From: Heligmosomoides polygyrus polygyrus
Lineage: Eukaryota > Nematoda > Chromadorea > Rhabditida > Heligmosomidae
DNA length: 64,000 nt
Assembly (NCBI GenBank): GCA_947396885.1
Contig: OX377206.1
Location: forward strand, 21,137,114-21,201,113
Direction of reading: 5' to 3'
Within the stretch, counting starts at the first letter, position 1. The number at the start of each line of letters is the position of its first letter. The notes beneath the pieces are model-generated. The model was not told the DNA's origin and searched no databases. It saw only the letters and a list, made by a program, of their open reading frames with translations. Positions 1 to 11,419 of this stretch are shown piece after piece. The translations under genes and the position numbers were made by a program.

Positions 1-986
1 GTGGTCTTTAAGCTCTCGGCTCCCTTAGCACTATCGTGGAGATGGTGCACGAAGCGATCGTATTCCTCGTCGACGTTGTCCATGACGGCATCTTCCCAAA
101 GGCCGACAAGAGAGGTGTAGAGATCCCAGTTGATGGTCGTTCTGGGATTCCTCTTCTTGAACTTCGCGGCCTTCTCTCCTTGACGCGAAAAGCGGAACCT
201 CGCGCGAAGGAGGCGGTGGTCCGATCCCGTGTAAAACTTGGGGACAACGGAGACATCGGTCAGGCAATACTTGCGATTGAAGATGATGTGGTCGATCTCG
301 TTGTGGAACTGGCCACCGGGGGATTCCCAGGTCCATCGTAGGGAGGGAGGCTTCTGGAACTGCGAGTTTCCATGGATGGTCTTGGTCGACATGATAAACT
401 CAGACAGCCTTTCACCTTGCTCGTTCCACTCCAAACCGTGGGTTCCGATGTGAAGTTCTTCCGGCGACCTTCGTGGCCCGATCTTGGCGTTGAAGTCGCC
501 GACGATCACCTTGTAGAAGGTGTGATCTTCCTTATAGAACTTCTCCAGCTCCACGTAGAAGGCCTCGACGTCTTCGTCGTCGTAGTCGGATGTTGGGGCA
601 TACGCGACGAACACAGTCAAGGCTGGCACGGAGCCACATCGCTTCAGTCGCAGACGTCCGATTCGGCTTGTCAGAGACTCGTACGAATCGATGTTCATGG
701 CCAAGTGCGTGTTGACGAGGACACCAACGCCGCCTGCTTCCCTGCTGTCGCATGTTCCGAGGAACAGTTCTTCTCCGGAGTGTAGGGGGTGGTGTCTTCT
801 CGTCTCGGTCAGTCCGATGACGTCGTACTTGATCTTCCTGGCTTGCATCATCAGGTCCTCGACGGATGCTTCCGATGCAAGCGTGCGGGCGTTGTAAGTA
901 CAGATCGTCATCCTAGTCCTTCTCAATTTGCGCAGCCTGGTTAGGCCCTGAGATTTTAGCAGCCTCTCCGTACTCGTCCTTCCCAT
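1..986 (-). CDS. RTE-like LINE, endonuclease N-terminal part (partial, leaves the window)
   Basis: The minus-strand frame is open from an in-frame stop at 1071-1073 through the window edge, giving about 328 codons from the ATG at 986. A second in-frame ATG lies at 911. The product reads as an APE-type endonuclease of a non-LTR retrotransposon, which nicks target DNA for target-primed reverse transcription. Visible motifs: TYNART with Asn32, GLTETR with Glu61, VGDFNAKIG with Asp164 and Asn166, and the C-terminal GSDHRLL with Asp256-His257, the order expected for this fold. The reverse transcriptase part must lie left of the window. No stop or frameshift is seen, so this copy may be young. It resembles the abundant RTE elements of hookworm genomes; that comparison is from memory. 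The start at 986 is the first Met after the upstream stop; 911 is an alternative. Confidence 0.9.
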   Translation of the reverse strand, partial: MGRTSTERLLKSQGLTRLRKLRRTRMTICTYNARTLASEASVEDLMMQARKIKYDVIGLTETRRHHPLHSGEELFLGTCDSREAGGVGVLVNTHLAMNIDSYESLTSRIGRLRLKRCGSVPALTVFVAYAPTSDYDDEDVEAFYVELEKFYKEDHTFYKVIVGDFNAKIGPRRSPEELHIGTHGLEWNEQGERLSEFIMSTKTIHGNSQFQKPPSLRWTWESPGGQFHNEIDHIIFNRKYCLTDVSVVPKFYTGSDHRLLRARFRFSRQGEKAAKFKKRNPRTTINWDLYTSLVGLWEDAVMDNVDEEYDRFVHHLHDSAKGAESLKT

Positions 987-1790
987 CGCTGCAGAAATGG
1001 GGGCTCTTTCGGGGTCAGGGGAATGAGGCCCTTTAGTGCTGCTGTTTTTGACTTGAATACACGCGGGTAGCTAGTCGGGCTCTGTCGTTCGGGCGGGGTA
1101 CTCCGGGCAGCCAGCCAGACTGCCTGAAGGGACGGGGCGAGACTTAAGGCGGCCTCGAATCGCCTTACATGTACTCCCAGTCTACCGAGTGCAAGCTTTT
1201 GGCCGAGCCGACACAGTTACAATCCGCACAGTCACGGACACATCCGCGCACACTGTGCACGAACATGCCGCTCCCACGCACAAGGAACGCGTCGACCCGA
1301 CACAGCAGGAGCAAGGAGTCCATCCCCTGCATCCCACCTGCGTCTCTGGGCAGTACACGGTCGCATTTGGTTCGCGTTTAATTCCCCTATCCACCACCCG
1401 GGGACGCGCCACGTGGCCCTGCGACAAGCGGCCCGAGATCCCTCTTAACAAGAGAGCCCGAAGGCTCTCTATCGAGGGAGATCCGTGATAGCTTATACTA
1501 AAAAGAACGGTCTGCTTTGCTGTTGGATTTCTGTGCTAAGTTTTTCCTTAAACCTCAGACAACTAACTTGTGACTGGAAGGCCACGGAGATTTTCAGTGC
1601 AATTAAGGTTACCTAGTATCGTGCTAAGGTTTCTTTGCGTTACGTTTTGAGAGCAGGATTCCATACGCCTCCATTTGTCGACACTACCGGTTATTATATT
1701 GTTGGTTGTCAAGCTCCTTTATGGATAGAAATTATGCACCAACCTACTATATCCCTAGCATGTAGATTCGTTTTAAAAAATGTTTAGAAT
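987..1790. other. Upstream flank of the RTE-like LINE; no gene
   Basis: 987-1070 stays open in the LINE frame but has no Met. 1071-1490 is moderately GC-rich and probably contains 5' untranslated LINE sequence, but its 5' end cannot be placed without another copy. 1490-1790 is ordinary AT-leaning sequence with nothing recognised. Confidence 0.4.
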
Positions 1791-1834
1791 AGATGAACCA
1801 TAATGGACACTCTTCTATCACGCCCTCCGGCGGG

Positions 1835-1867
1835 TCTCACCCGCAGCTCCTGGCGCTGCGGGTGAGA
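1835..1867. repeat. Perfect 12-bp inverted repeat (hairpin)
   Basis: TCTCACCCGCAG at 1835-1846 is followed after 9 bases by its exact reverse complement at 1856-1867. It lies in a GC-rich block (1800-2140) with further inverted words, for example AACTCGTCC at 1922 and GGACGAGTT near 1988. The block may be another foldback repeat; its ends are not clear. Confidence 0.6.
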
Positions 1868-2143
1868 GCCGCCGTGAACTGCAGCAGCCCCCGGGGACCT
1901 TTGCGTGCGGCGGCTCCGCGACAACTCGTCCGCGCCGCGGCTTCCACCACAGTGACAGCGTGGGTCCCACTGCGGCGGGAGCGATATGGACGAGTTCCCG
2001 GGGTGCTGCCGCGAGACTCTGTAGGGCCCTTAAGCAACGGAGTGTGTGAGGCAAAGGTAGACCAGAGTTCAGTAGGTGCGGATCGATATCCCACAGCAAT
2101 TTCACAGCCCAACCAGCGAGGACAGACGAGGAAATTCGACTTA

Positions 2144-2546
2144 AGCCCCTTTCATACTCGTCCGAGGGGCGGCGGCGGCGGCCGCCGCCGCTTCAGCGGC
2201 AGGTGGAGGGGCGGTGTCCGTTCTCGCCGCCTAGGGGTGGCGGCGGCCGCCGCCAGCGCTAATTGCGTTTGGCGCGCGCGTACGCGCAGCGGTCTCGTCT
2301 GTGCCGCCGCTCTCGCTGCCCCTCGTGGCCGCCGCCCGAAATGGCCCCAGCCATCTCGGGCAGCGGCCCCGGCGGCGGCGCCGCCAGGGGCGTGGCGGGG
2401 CGTGGCCGCGGCGACGTCGCCGCTGCCAGTATGAAAACCCCTCCACCGCCGTGGCCGCCGCTCGGGCACGTCATCGCCGCCGCCTTCCTATGCTAAACCA
2501 TTGGGCCGCCGCCGCCGCCGCCGCCGCCACGAGTATGAAAGGGGCT
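2144..2546. mobile_element. GC-rich MITE with 18-bp TIRs and TTA target duplication
   Basis: The left end AGCCCCTTTCATACTCGT (2144-2161) recurs as an exact reverse complement ending at 2546. TTA flanks both ends (2141-2143 and 2547-2549). The 3-bp TTA duplication is typical of the PIF/Harbinger superfamily, so a non-autonomous Tourist-like element is the best reading. The interior is very rich in GCC/GGC triplets. A near-copy of the TIR core, AGTATGAAAACCCCTCC, lies inside at about 2429. The long open frames across it come from GC richness, not coding. No transposase is present. Confidence 0.8.
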
Positions 2547-2761
2547 TTAGGCAGCAATTGAGCTCAAGAGAATAGCGTAGAGAGCAGCTTCGACTATGTT
2601 GGTGAATACAGAAATAGCCGAAAAACTTGAAAACAAGGTCTGTAGTTCAAACGTTGGATCGAAGAGGTCGCGGGGTACAAGAGCGAGTCCAACGCGACCG
2701 CTCGCGAACGGGCCAGGCAGACGCATGGTCTTAAAGGCATATACAGTGCCTAAAGTTTTTA

Positions 2762-2945
2762 CGAGCAATCTAGATTGTCTACTCATGTAGTCGCTAGGTC
2801 ATGTCTGTGGAGTTGCTCAGCGGTCCTTATCTTATACAGTGCTGTAGTGCTAGTCTAAATGTCTTACCACTTATTATTCTATTTGCTCTACATGGTATTA
2901 CACTTATATGTACATTCTGATATCGGGTGTACAGCAGGATGTGTA
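2762..2945 (+). repeat. Direct repeat, copy 1
   Basis: This segment, including GCTCAGCGGTCCTTATCTTA and GTGCTAGTCTAAATG, recurs in diverged form at about 3205-3385 (GCTCAATGGTGCGTATCTTA, GTGCTAGTCTGAATG). Spacing is about 440 bp. Nature unknown; it looks like a local duplication. Confidence 0.6.
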
Positions 2946-3204
2946 TATACAGTAACCACTTTGGAGTTCTCAGCAGGACCGAGTCTCGTCCGATGCCCAG
3001 TTTTGGTAGAGCCTAATGGGTGCATACGCGTGAAAGCTTGTAATAATGGTTTTACTGCGTCGGTTACCTGCAGGGCACAAATAACATGACATGGCGGTAT
3101 ATATGCATAAATTCTCAGAGCGGAGCCTATATGTGGGGCACATTTTTGCCAATGGGGCAGAGGCCTCTGGTCTTGGAAGAGTACGCGCCTAAAGTGGATT
3201 GCTT

Positions 3205-3385
3205 ATGTGCAACCTCGATTACCTACTTACGGAACTAATAGATCATGCTTGTGGAATTGCTCAATGGTGCGTATCTTATAGTGCTAGTCTGAATGTTTTA
3301 ACATTTACCATTCAGTTTCTTCTTGCTCCACATGATAATACATTTATGCAGTCTGATCTCGATCATACGGTAGGTTGCGTCGCAA
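3205..3385 (+). repeat. Direct repeat, copy 2
   Basis: Diverged second copy of the 2762-2945 segment, with small deletions relative to copy 1. No coding potential is recognised in either copy. Confidence 0.55.
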
Positions 3386-3389
3386 CACC

Positions 3390-5100
3390 TACTCGGTAGG
3401 AATGGGAGATGAGGTGAACGTGCGAGATCGGTTGCTCTGAACGGGAGTCAAATCTCTTTGCGATCTAAAATCCTTGTGAGAGCAGGTATCTCCTCAAACT
3501 CGGGTCGAGTAGCTAAATTTCGTTTCTGTTCTCTGCTAGCGTTGTGCCAAACATCTTTGCTGAGCCGAAGGAGAGCAGAGACCATCTTAATGTGTTTAGC
3601 CAAGGAGACTGGCTATATGAGTTCCGTCTGGAAGGTATATAAAAAGTGAGGATCTTAATAAAACGTGTTCTATTTGGTTTAAAAGGCCTCAACTTTGATT
3701 TGAAAAGAGTTTAGTTTCTTTTTGCTCTTGACTTTCTATGAAGCTCGGAGTACTCTTTCTTGATGAATAAGAGTCTACTTTAGAGCATGGAAAGAATAGA
3801 AATAACACTTGGCGAACGCAATGCTGAGAAACAACCAAGTATTGGAAGCTCCACCAGTCACCATCAGCTGGAGGTCGACGTTTGTTAATGAGCTTTAACC
3901 CCAGGCACCATGTGCCTTCAGGACCTGTTAGGGTATGACCTTGTAGGTCAGAACCAGAGGTCCATTTTCTGGGCTCCAAAAAATTCAATACCGCCGAAAC
4001 GTGAGCCAAACAAACTGCTGCAAAAATTTTGGCACACAGTTCCACGAGATCGTTATTCAATCTGGAAAGAAATGCTTCCACCGCCCAGTATAAAAGATAT
4101 ATTCTGCTGCTTCCTGTTGACAGCATCGGCCACATCCTTCAGGCCCAGCTCCATCTAGTCTGTCTTCATTGTTCATGATTCACTGGATACCTTGTCATTG
4201 AGAGAGAAGAAAGGAACAACGTTGAGCAAACATGTAGGTCGTTTTTGACATTTCGGTTCCGTTCGGCAGCGTCGACCTCCCCAAATGGAGCATCTCCCCT
4301 TCGGTGGTGAGCACGTCTTCTGTTAGGCAGAACGCTAAAGATAGAAATTATTCAGTTCCTTTTGGGATTGCTCCACGCAATTCTGCTTCTGTGGAATATC
4401 AAATGACTTGCTGTTACCAGCCGTCAGCGTTTTAGCCTCTCTAGAAAGGTGTGCTGCTACTCATTATGCCAAGCCCGAAGACCGGGTAAAAGGCTTGATT
4501 GGCCCGCGCTAAATTCGAACCCGATATCTATTCGAGGTGCCTAGAAGAACTGACGCTTTGTATTATAGTACTTCACGCCCGCTGCCCATCTGATCTTGGT
4601 CTTGGTTACGCGTTCTGTTCTCGTGGAGTAATCTCACACTAGAGCTACTAAGCGCTACAGCTACGAGATTTTTTAGGAAACGTCAAAACTTGAGACTTAT
4701 TTGGAATCAGAATTCACAGCGTGTCACGGCATAGTGCTAGCGATATTGGTCGTACTCCATACCTGTTCTCCAGCGAGGCGTTAGTTTTTTAGAGGTCCTG
4801 TTGTCATTTGGAACAGACGACTGAGAATAAGTTTTGACCACAAGGCCTACCGCAGGGACTTGGAATCGGACGCCACAGATGGGTTGCGTGTTCAGTCTCT
4901 GTATGTGCCTTCCTCCTTTTCCATTTTAGACGGCGAAGCCATTACGGTTTATTCTAGTGAAGCATCAATTTTTTTAACTCGTCCAAGTCAGGCAGTCATA
5001 TGAAGTGAAAGCGTGTGGACTGACGTTGGACTCGCGCACGCTCAGGAATAAGGTCATAACGGCGAAGTGATTTCTATAAACGCTACTGGGTGTAAACAAT
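3390..5100. other. Intergenic, unassigned
   Basis: Apart from a SINE-B fragment near 4.5 kb there is no recognisable gene. A 148-codon minus-strand open frame (3689-4135) overlaps an 82-codon frame on the other strand; neither contains a known motif. Confidence 0.35.
4485..4550 (-). repeat. SINE-B fragment
   Basis: AAAAGGCTTGATTGGCCCGC followed by TTCGAACCCGATATC matches the B-box part of SINE-B read on the minus strand. Strongly diverged. Confidence 0.5.
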
Positions 5101-5129
5101 GGTGTAAACAATAGACACCAGGTGAAAGA

Positions 5130-5525
5130 ATGAGCGATAAAAAGGTTCAAAAAACTGAAAAAAAAGGTTCGACTGAAAAGCCAGCACAAGACAGTAATCT
5201 GGACCGAATGACGAACTATGTAGAATTATATGATGAGGGAAAACGGAAAAAGGAGAAGGCAGAGACCGAAAACGCTGCTCATTCGTCCGATACCTGCGCT
5301 CTGCAGTGGTAATTGAATATACCTTGTTGTCAGAAATTATTCTCAGCTGTAGCTGTTCAAGATGACGACGAAAAGACCTCTGAAGAAACTGATGCTTCTC
5401 TAGAGACTGGTATTAAATGTAAGGAACATTGCTGGTACATATGCTGTGACACGCTGCGTGTTCTGATCCCAAATAAGACTCCATTATTGGTGTTTCTTCA
5501 ACTTTTTGGTGGCGTACATATGTAG
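5130..5525 (+). CDS. Candidate 5' gene fragment, possible K2P (TWK) channel N-terminus
   Basis: Two adjacent open segments look coding-like. 5130-5312 encodes a highly charged Lys/Glu-rich stretch beginning MSDKKVQKTEKK. From about 5334 a second segment encodes an acidic linker (QDDDEKTSEETDASLE), then a Cys/Trp-rich patch and WYICCDTLRVLIPNKTPLL leading into a hydrophobic stretch ending LFGG just before a GTACAT donor at about 5514. Charged tail, basic patch and a helix starting before an exon end would fit transmembrane helix 1 of a nematode two-pore-domain potassium channel. The first segment's best donor (GTAATT at 5309) does not keep phase with the second segment. A donor at about 5220 (GTAGAA after MTNY) joined to the acceptor at 5331-5333 does. 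No later exon or pore motif was found downstream, so this may be a gene fragment or a misread. Confidence 0.3.
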
Positions 5526-5554
5526 CAGCTCAATGGTGAGATCCTTCCGTCACG

Positions 5555-5690
5555 ACTAGACGGACAGTGGGTAGTCGTGGAAGGCAGCGTCTCTCGTATG
5601 CACCCCGAATCGATTTCTGGTTCGAGTTTGGCCCAGGTCAACTAAGCCTTTCATCTGTTCTTTCTGGGGTGGTGTAGGGAACGTATCTCC
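5555..5690 (+). repeat. SINE-B, 5' half, diverged
   Basis: TATGCACCCCGAATCGATTT, CTGGTTCGAGTTTGGCCCAG and AACTAAGCCTTTCATC follow the order of the SINE-B tRNA-like head and B box. Confidence 0.55.
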
Positions 5691-5699
5691 GCCGTCAGC

Positions 5700-7250
5700 G
5701 CCATGGAACCAGTTAAGCTGAAGGACTTGATATCTTCTGTTCATAGTACTATTGTTTGTTTAGTGTTTGTTAGTAGAATATTTCACAGATTTAACCAGCC
5801 TTTTATTGCGTTACTGTTCAATTTCAACTCTGCCTCTCTTCGTTGAGCAGACTGCATTTCCTCTGCTCTCTGATTCTTTACTGAATTTTCACTCAAAGTG
5901 ACAGATTTGATAATCTGGAACCAAAGGTCCAGCTGCCTAGAGAGTTCCAAACGTCTGGTTGGGAGCCGGTAGGGATCTTCAAAGCAGTTTCTATGAAGCC
6001 TGCACGCCCTTCACGCGATTTATACTTCGAAATGCTCATTCTCTGTGGCGAGAAACAGAAGGGAAGACAGACATACACATATTTGTCAGTTCGGTCCGTC
6101 TGTTTCCCTCCACATAGACCCTCAAAGGCACTTCGGTTTATGACTCATATAGGATCATGAGAGTCATAGCTTGCAGAAGAGGACGACGAAGTAGAGGTAG
6201 GAACCGAACACAAGATGACGCTCAGCGTATACGCGACTATCGTTATCCCTAAATACTAAATAATAAAATGCAATACTGATTGCGCCTAAAAAACTTTTTT
6301 CAAACTCCCACCACTTCGCACCCCTCAACGGTCAACTCTTTGTTCGAATCACTCGTGACGCTCAAATAATTATCGCCACAGACTAGGAACGGGCCTTGAC
6401 TTCGAAATTCATCAATTTCCCAGGGATCTATGAATATGCAAGAATGATGCCTATCTTCTTCTTGCACAACAACAAACAACCTTGAAAAGAAAGGAAATAG
6501 TACTACTCCTTGGATATTTGTAATCAATTCCGTGAATGCTTTTGAAGTTGACGCTTGTATCCCTCTCCTCATCTCCCTATGACCATGGATCCCTATGTCA
6601 AGAGTACGTAAAAATGCATCCTTGGTAGAAATGCTCCTCCACTGTCGCCTAGGTACTGTTAAACCATCCAAGTGAAGCCCTAGCGATAATTCACTTCAAG
6701 TCTGCACTTGATCCGCGGACGCTGCAGAAATAGAGGTAAGACGACTTTTTCCACTGCGCTCTGCCTGCTTGATTCCAATTCGCTCCATCTTGCTGTTTTC
6801 CTTGCCCCAATAGATTCAAGAGAGTCCTCATCTAAAATTTCCTCAACAACAAAAAAAAATCGGTAGAATGTCTGCACGTTGTTCCCTGGCCGCCATTAGA
6901 AAACTCTATCTTCAGGCTAACCTTTGGAATGCTGCCAACTTAATCGTCTAGGAATGTTCGGGAGACAAACTCACCTGTGGAACACCAAACCCCAAGCCAG
7001 AACCTAAAAATTTAAGTTAAACACATCATGCAGTCGTCCCACAGGTGAGTTTTTGATCTGGCGTTCTGGACGATTTTATAATTAGACGCACCATTCCAAT
7101 ATTTCGTCGAGGCGATCACCTTAATCTCCAAAATCTGCGAGAAACTTGAGGAAATAGACCTCTTCTGCGACGCAGTGACATAGTGCTCCGGATGAATTTA
7201 AAGGACTTGCAGCTAGGTGGTTCCTGGGACGATTTAAGCAGTACAGTGTT
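5700..7250. other. Intergenic, unassigned; minus-strand open frames 6300-6877
   Basis: Minus-strand frames at 6680-6877 (65 codons) and 6300-6671 (123 codons) lie end to end and could be parts of one transcription unit, but no domain is recognised and no convincing splice junction connects them. Confidence 0.3.
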
Positions 7251-10100
7251 GGCGTAGGTTGCGACGCGTTCCGCGCGGAGCGTCCCACCGCGGTCGTCAT
7301 TTCACCGCCTGCGGTGGCGGGGTGAGGTCGGGTGGGGTTCCGGCTCTGATTTCCTGCCGTGGTTCGGTTGGCTTCGTCCCGTCATATGCTACAGCCATCA
7401 CCTGTCGGGGCGACGAGGGTCCTCAGCGCAACGTTCCAGCTGGCTACCATGACTCTTCTGGTTGTCGCCAAACTTCCTTGGAATCGCTCCCTTCACTTCA
7501 CCAAAGTCCTGTGCTAAGATGGAGGGCCTCGGATTTTCTCTGAAAGCGGTCATGTAGGGTTGTTCTCGTTTTTCTTGTGACCGTTGGATCGCCGTCGTAT
7601 AGCATTCGCTTCATCATGCTTCAGCAGCATCATTGAGCTATACTTACCGCAATCCTACAATGACTGAAATGTCGATTCACGCCACCATTGCTTGTCATCC
7701 CTCCAGGGCTTCAATGTCGTCGCCCTGCAGAATACCGAGGCCGTCTTAGCTCTTCAGTGTCCTGGCGCCCAGTCCTTCCTCCCATTTCTATTCTCCTCGG
7801 CCTGCCAATAGTCGTAACTCGTGTCCTCCCTCCATTACCTTGTGCCTGTGAGCGAGCCTTCCTGAGTTGCCTCCTCATCGATTCTCTACCCTTTTTGCGG
7901 AACTGCACTTCTTTCAAGACGAACCTTCTCCGTTCGCTTTCATATTTCTTGAGACCAGTTCTACTACACGAGCCGTGACCAACGGATTACTGTTGCGAAA
8001 TCTCCCAATGCTTTTGTGTCCGTACCTGAGTATGATGCTTTCAGATACCCGGTCCTGAACATCTGCAGGGTCGCGTTCCCGCCACTCTGTGGCTTGGTTG
8101 GTGGTGTGCAGGTGAGGAATAGCTTGCAGTTTTAGGTGTGACTACCAGGGAATGCGCCTCAATTTCAGGCAGTTCGAATATCGAGGGCGATCGAGCACAC
8201 CAAAAAGTGGCGCGTTACGTTCGGAGGACTCGTGAGAAGGCTTTCTTGGTTCTGCAGAGAAGAGCGTCATCAGTGCATGACCGAGTATGTCTCAGATGTC
8301 ATATGGGATCTTTTGCATAACTGAAAACACTTATTGCTTCAGGGAAAGCTTGCTGCATCGAAAAGACCGCGGTACCGAGACACTTGGGTCAACATCGCGA
8401 GTGCGACATGACTCCCGCACGCAGATGTGGCGACCGTAGAATGAATGATCCTGCGGGAATTCCATGCCCTCTCGCTGTTTGCAACGAGTCGCTGTCGTCG
8501 TCCACCCTAGACCATCGAAGTCGATGACGTTAGTGCCTTCGCAGCACCTAAGACTGGAATCAGATGAAGTCAAGTTTATGGGTTCGTTTAGAAAGCCGTT
8601 GTGGTCGGTACCACATCATTGGCCTGTGCACAAAGCTCGTAAGAAGTTATAACACCGTGCAGGTGCTACGCTTCTTTATTGGGTGAGTGATGGCTGATTA
8701 TCACCTATCTCTTCAGCATCAGGGGTAACCCACAGAGCTCCCCGTTTATAGGGTCATATACGAGCGGAGCTGTGTGCTTAACGGCTGTCACTGATTTCAC
8801 GTTCCTGATTCGGGGCTGGACTCGTTCATTCATCACTGTTCCTGACGCCGTTAAGGCAGTCTCGTCGAGGAGGAGACCAGAAGGACTACTAGGAGCGTAA
8901 ACTCGCACTCTAACATCCGGTAAGCGATGCGAAATTCCAATGTGAGTTATGGATTTCACACATAACAACGATCGGAGGCAAGTCTCTATTCCAGGTGCGT
9001 CTGCTTGTAGCTTCTAGAGCGACATCGATCGTCTGATGAGCGTTTGCGACTGAAGAATTACCTGATGTTTTCGAACAGTGACCTTACATCAGTTCGGACT
9101 TGCTGCGGGTTGTTTCTCGCAGCTACAGAGCGCTGCCGTCAGCCGCCCACTCTACGCTCTATTGTGCTCCCTTTGTCGACGTTCATTGACGTGCTGGCTC
9201 CTATCACTCTGAGTTCTTTCCCGGTCTTGCTCGACAAACCATGGACCCCCGAACTGCTGACACCTCGCCTTGCTCACATAGAGGCACTTGTTTAATTAAT
9301 TAGAGACAACCGATAATGGATCATCCAGCCTCCGTTGTGCTCCGTCTGACAGCCTGTCCCTGTTCCCACCCGGTGGCTTGAAAAATCCCTATGATGGAAA
9401 GCTAAAGCACAATAAAGTCCCATAAAGCCATCGTTAACCTCTGGTGAGCGCCTTGCTTCTGGTGAGGGTCTCACCTGCCCTGCCCCTCGACCCGGAGCCC
9501 CCTTGCCCTGCTTGAGCGTGGCATCCCTGGGCTCAGTTCCCTCTGGTTGGAGAGCGATGCAGCCCCTGTGCTTAGGCCTAACTGATCACTACGGGTACGT
9601 GGACCTTCCCTTTCCCTCAGCAGCGTTCGTTAAGCCGTGCTTCAATCACCCATATTCGCACTCGTACTCGTTTCTACATCGGACCACCATTTTCTTTCGA
9701 ATTAGTCCACCATTTACGGTAGCCTGGGCTGCAGCCGCTCCCAACCCGCCTCACCTGGGTGGGAATGTCGCCACCACTCCACTTCGCCAATTCCCTTAGG
9801 TGGTGCGTGCCCGAACACTTGTGATATACTCTACACTTCACTCTTAATCTTAAATGAAATGGTCTCTGTCAGAATCGCGCTGCCTCCTTTGGGTCTGTCC
9901 CTGTCCCCCGCTCAGTGCCAAATCGGGTATGTGTGGCGACAACTGTTGTAACGCAGTCAGACCGCATTGCAACACGGGTTCCTTGAAAACGATTACGCTT
10001 AATGTAGGTACTTAGGGTTCCGGACCCTTCCCTTGCTGTGCCTGTAAGCAGTCCACGCTCTTGCACCTTACTAGCTGTCCTTCAGGGTGAACGATTCCTG
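7250..10100. other. Intergenic, GC-moderate, unassigned
   Basis: Starts CpG-rich at 7255-7350 with short inverted words (CCGCGGT, CACCGCCTGCGGTGGCGGGGTG). Several overlapping short open frames on both strands contain no recognised motif. A repeated phrase around CTGTCCCTGT occurs near 9356 and 9896. It may hold an old retroelement, but I cannot show that. Confidence 0.3.
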
Positions 10101-11170
10101 AGATCCGTATCGGTGTCCTATTTCAAAGCCAAACTCCATAATCCAGCCAATCATTCTTAATCTCGCTTAAGCCTCACAGGAGCATTGTTTGAGGTTATCG
10201 GTGGCAAGGGTTGGTCCTGCCTCTCAGCGGTGTCATTTGTTAGAGAATAAATGTGTTCTAAGAAGGTTTATTATTACATGACATACAACACACTGTAACA
10301 ACTCCACTTTAACCGTCCAAAAAGCCATGTGTCCGTCTTCAGCATCGGACCTCATCCACGAATGGTGTGTCGATTCTCGTAATTTGATCCAGCTCTGGGA
10401 ACAAGAACGGAGGCAGAGCAAAGACGACGAAGGAACTGCAGTGTCCATAGACTTGAAGGGGAATGTCATCGCTGGGGTTCGTTTAGCTGGACTGATGGCA
10501 GAACCTAGATTCTAGACGAGTAATGTCATGTCATATTCATCCAACTCTTACCACAGACTGGGAACAGGCGTAGTCTGCTGTCAGAATTGGTCGGCAAAAC
10601 CCTAGAAAACCGGATGTTAGCTGTCCGTCTTCTTTTAAGTGTGGGCTTTCAGGAGTGTACAGCTACTTTGAACTAGAGAGAACTGGTCTGCCAACCAGAA
10701 TAGGCGTTAGAGGCTTAATAATGAGTCACGGTTGTCGCTTTCCCGTCCCCTCCCCCCCCCCATGTGAGCCACATTGCCGACGTGTGCCGAAAAAATCTAT
10801 CTCTCAGCCCCCAACAACTGGGCCCGTGTGGTTGTTGTTTTTTCCTGTTTTTTTTTTTTGTGAGAGAGCTAAATACTCCCTGAGAGTTAGGTATCCACAT
10901 GACTAGAAGGCTAAATAGACCCAAGGGGAGAAGAAGCAGCACTCGTGGGTTCAGCCAAGCCATGCAAGTCAGGATTGGAGGTAGGAAGCGCCCATGAAAT
11001 GGTATTTAAATTTGAATTTAGCAGTTCTAACGAACCGACTTAACTTTATAGAATACTCTTTAAAGTCAGTGTTGACCTCTGGGTGTGACGAAACAAAATC
11101 TCGACACGTCAAGTTAGAACGTGGCCAATTCGAGCGGCCTATTCATGTCCTATTCATATTCATGGCTCTG
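10100..11170. other. Intergenic, unassigned
   Basis: Contains a C-run at about 10750 and a T-run at about 10850. No gene recognised. Confidence 0.3.
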
Positions 11171-11177
11171 TGGTTGA

Positions 11178-11328
11178 TCCGACCTTTCTTATTGAAGCAT
11201 TTAAGACCTACATAACACCTCTTGTCGAGTATGGTTCCGTTATCGTCAAATCTCATAAAAAGAAAATTATTGAAGAGCTGGAAGAATTTACAGAACAGTT
11301 TTATGAGGAAGCTTTTTATAAAGAGTAA
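11178..11328 (+). pseudogene. LINE reverse-transcriptase C-terminal scrap
   Basis: A short open stretch reads FLIEAFKTYITPLVEYGSV, then KSHKKKIIEELEEF, ending in a stop. This follows the conserved phrase after the palm domain of CR1/jockey-type LINE polymerases (aliphatic, KTYIRPxxEYxS, then xxKKxxxxxLE). The usual Trp after the EYxS phrase is missing. No upstream RT palm is seen, so this is a fragment. Confidence 0.5.
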
Positions 11329-11362
11329 TAAAGTTGACTGCAGCTGTTAACCAAGATTGGAA

Positions 11363-11412
11363 TCGACCTTTATTCCGGCTAACGTTTCGGTGATGTCGCC
11401 TTCGTCGGAGCC
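11363..11412 (-). other. Hammerhead-like motif of Penelope-element type
   Basis: On the minus strand, CGACGA is followed by an imperfect stem (GGCGA-CA-TCACC, one mismatch) and then CGAAACG and CCGGAATAAAG. This order resembles the hammerhead core (CUGANGA, stem II, GAAA) reported in the terminal repeats of Penelope-like retroelements. The first core word departs from consensus (CCGACGA), so self-cleavage is doubtful. No Penelope RT or GIY-YIG frame is nearby. Confidence 0.35.
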
Positions 11413-11419
11413 TAGTGGA

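Noticed and set aside
1793..2474. Open frames of 71-213 codons on both strands over the GC-rich block
   Set aside because: High GC removes stops in all frames; the region is largely a MITE with clear TIRs and no domain is seen.
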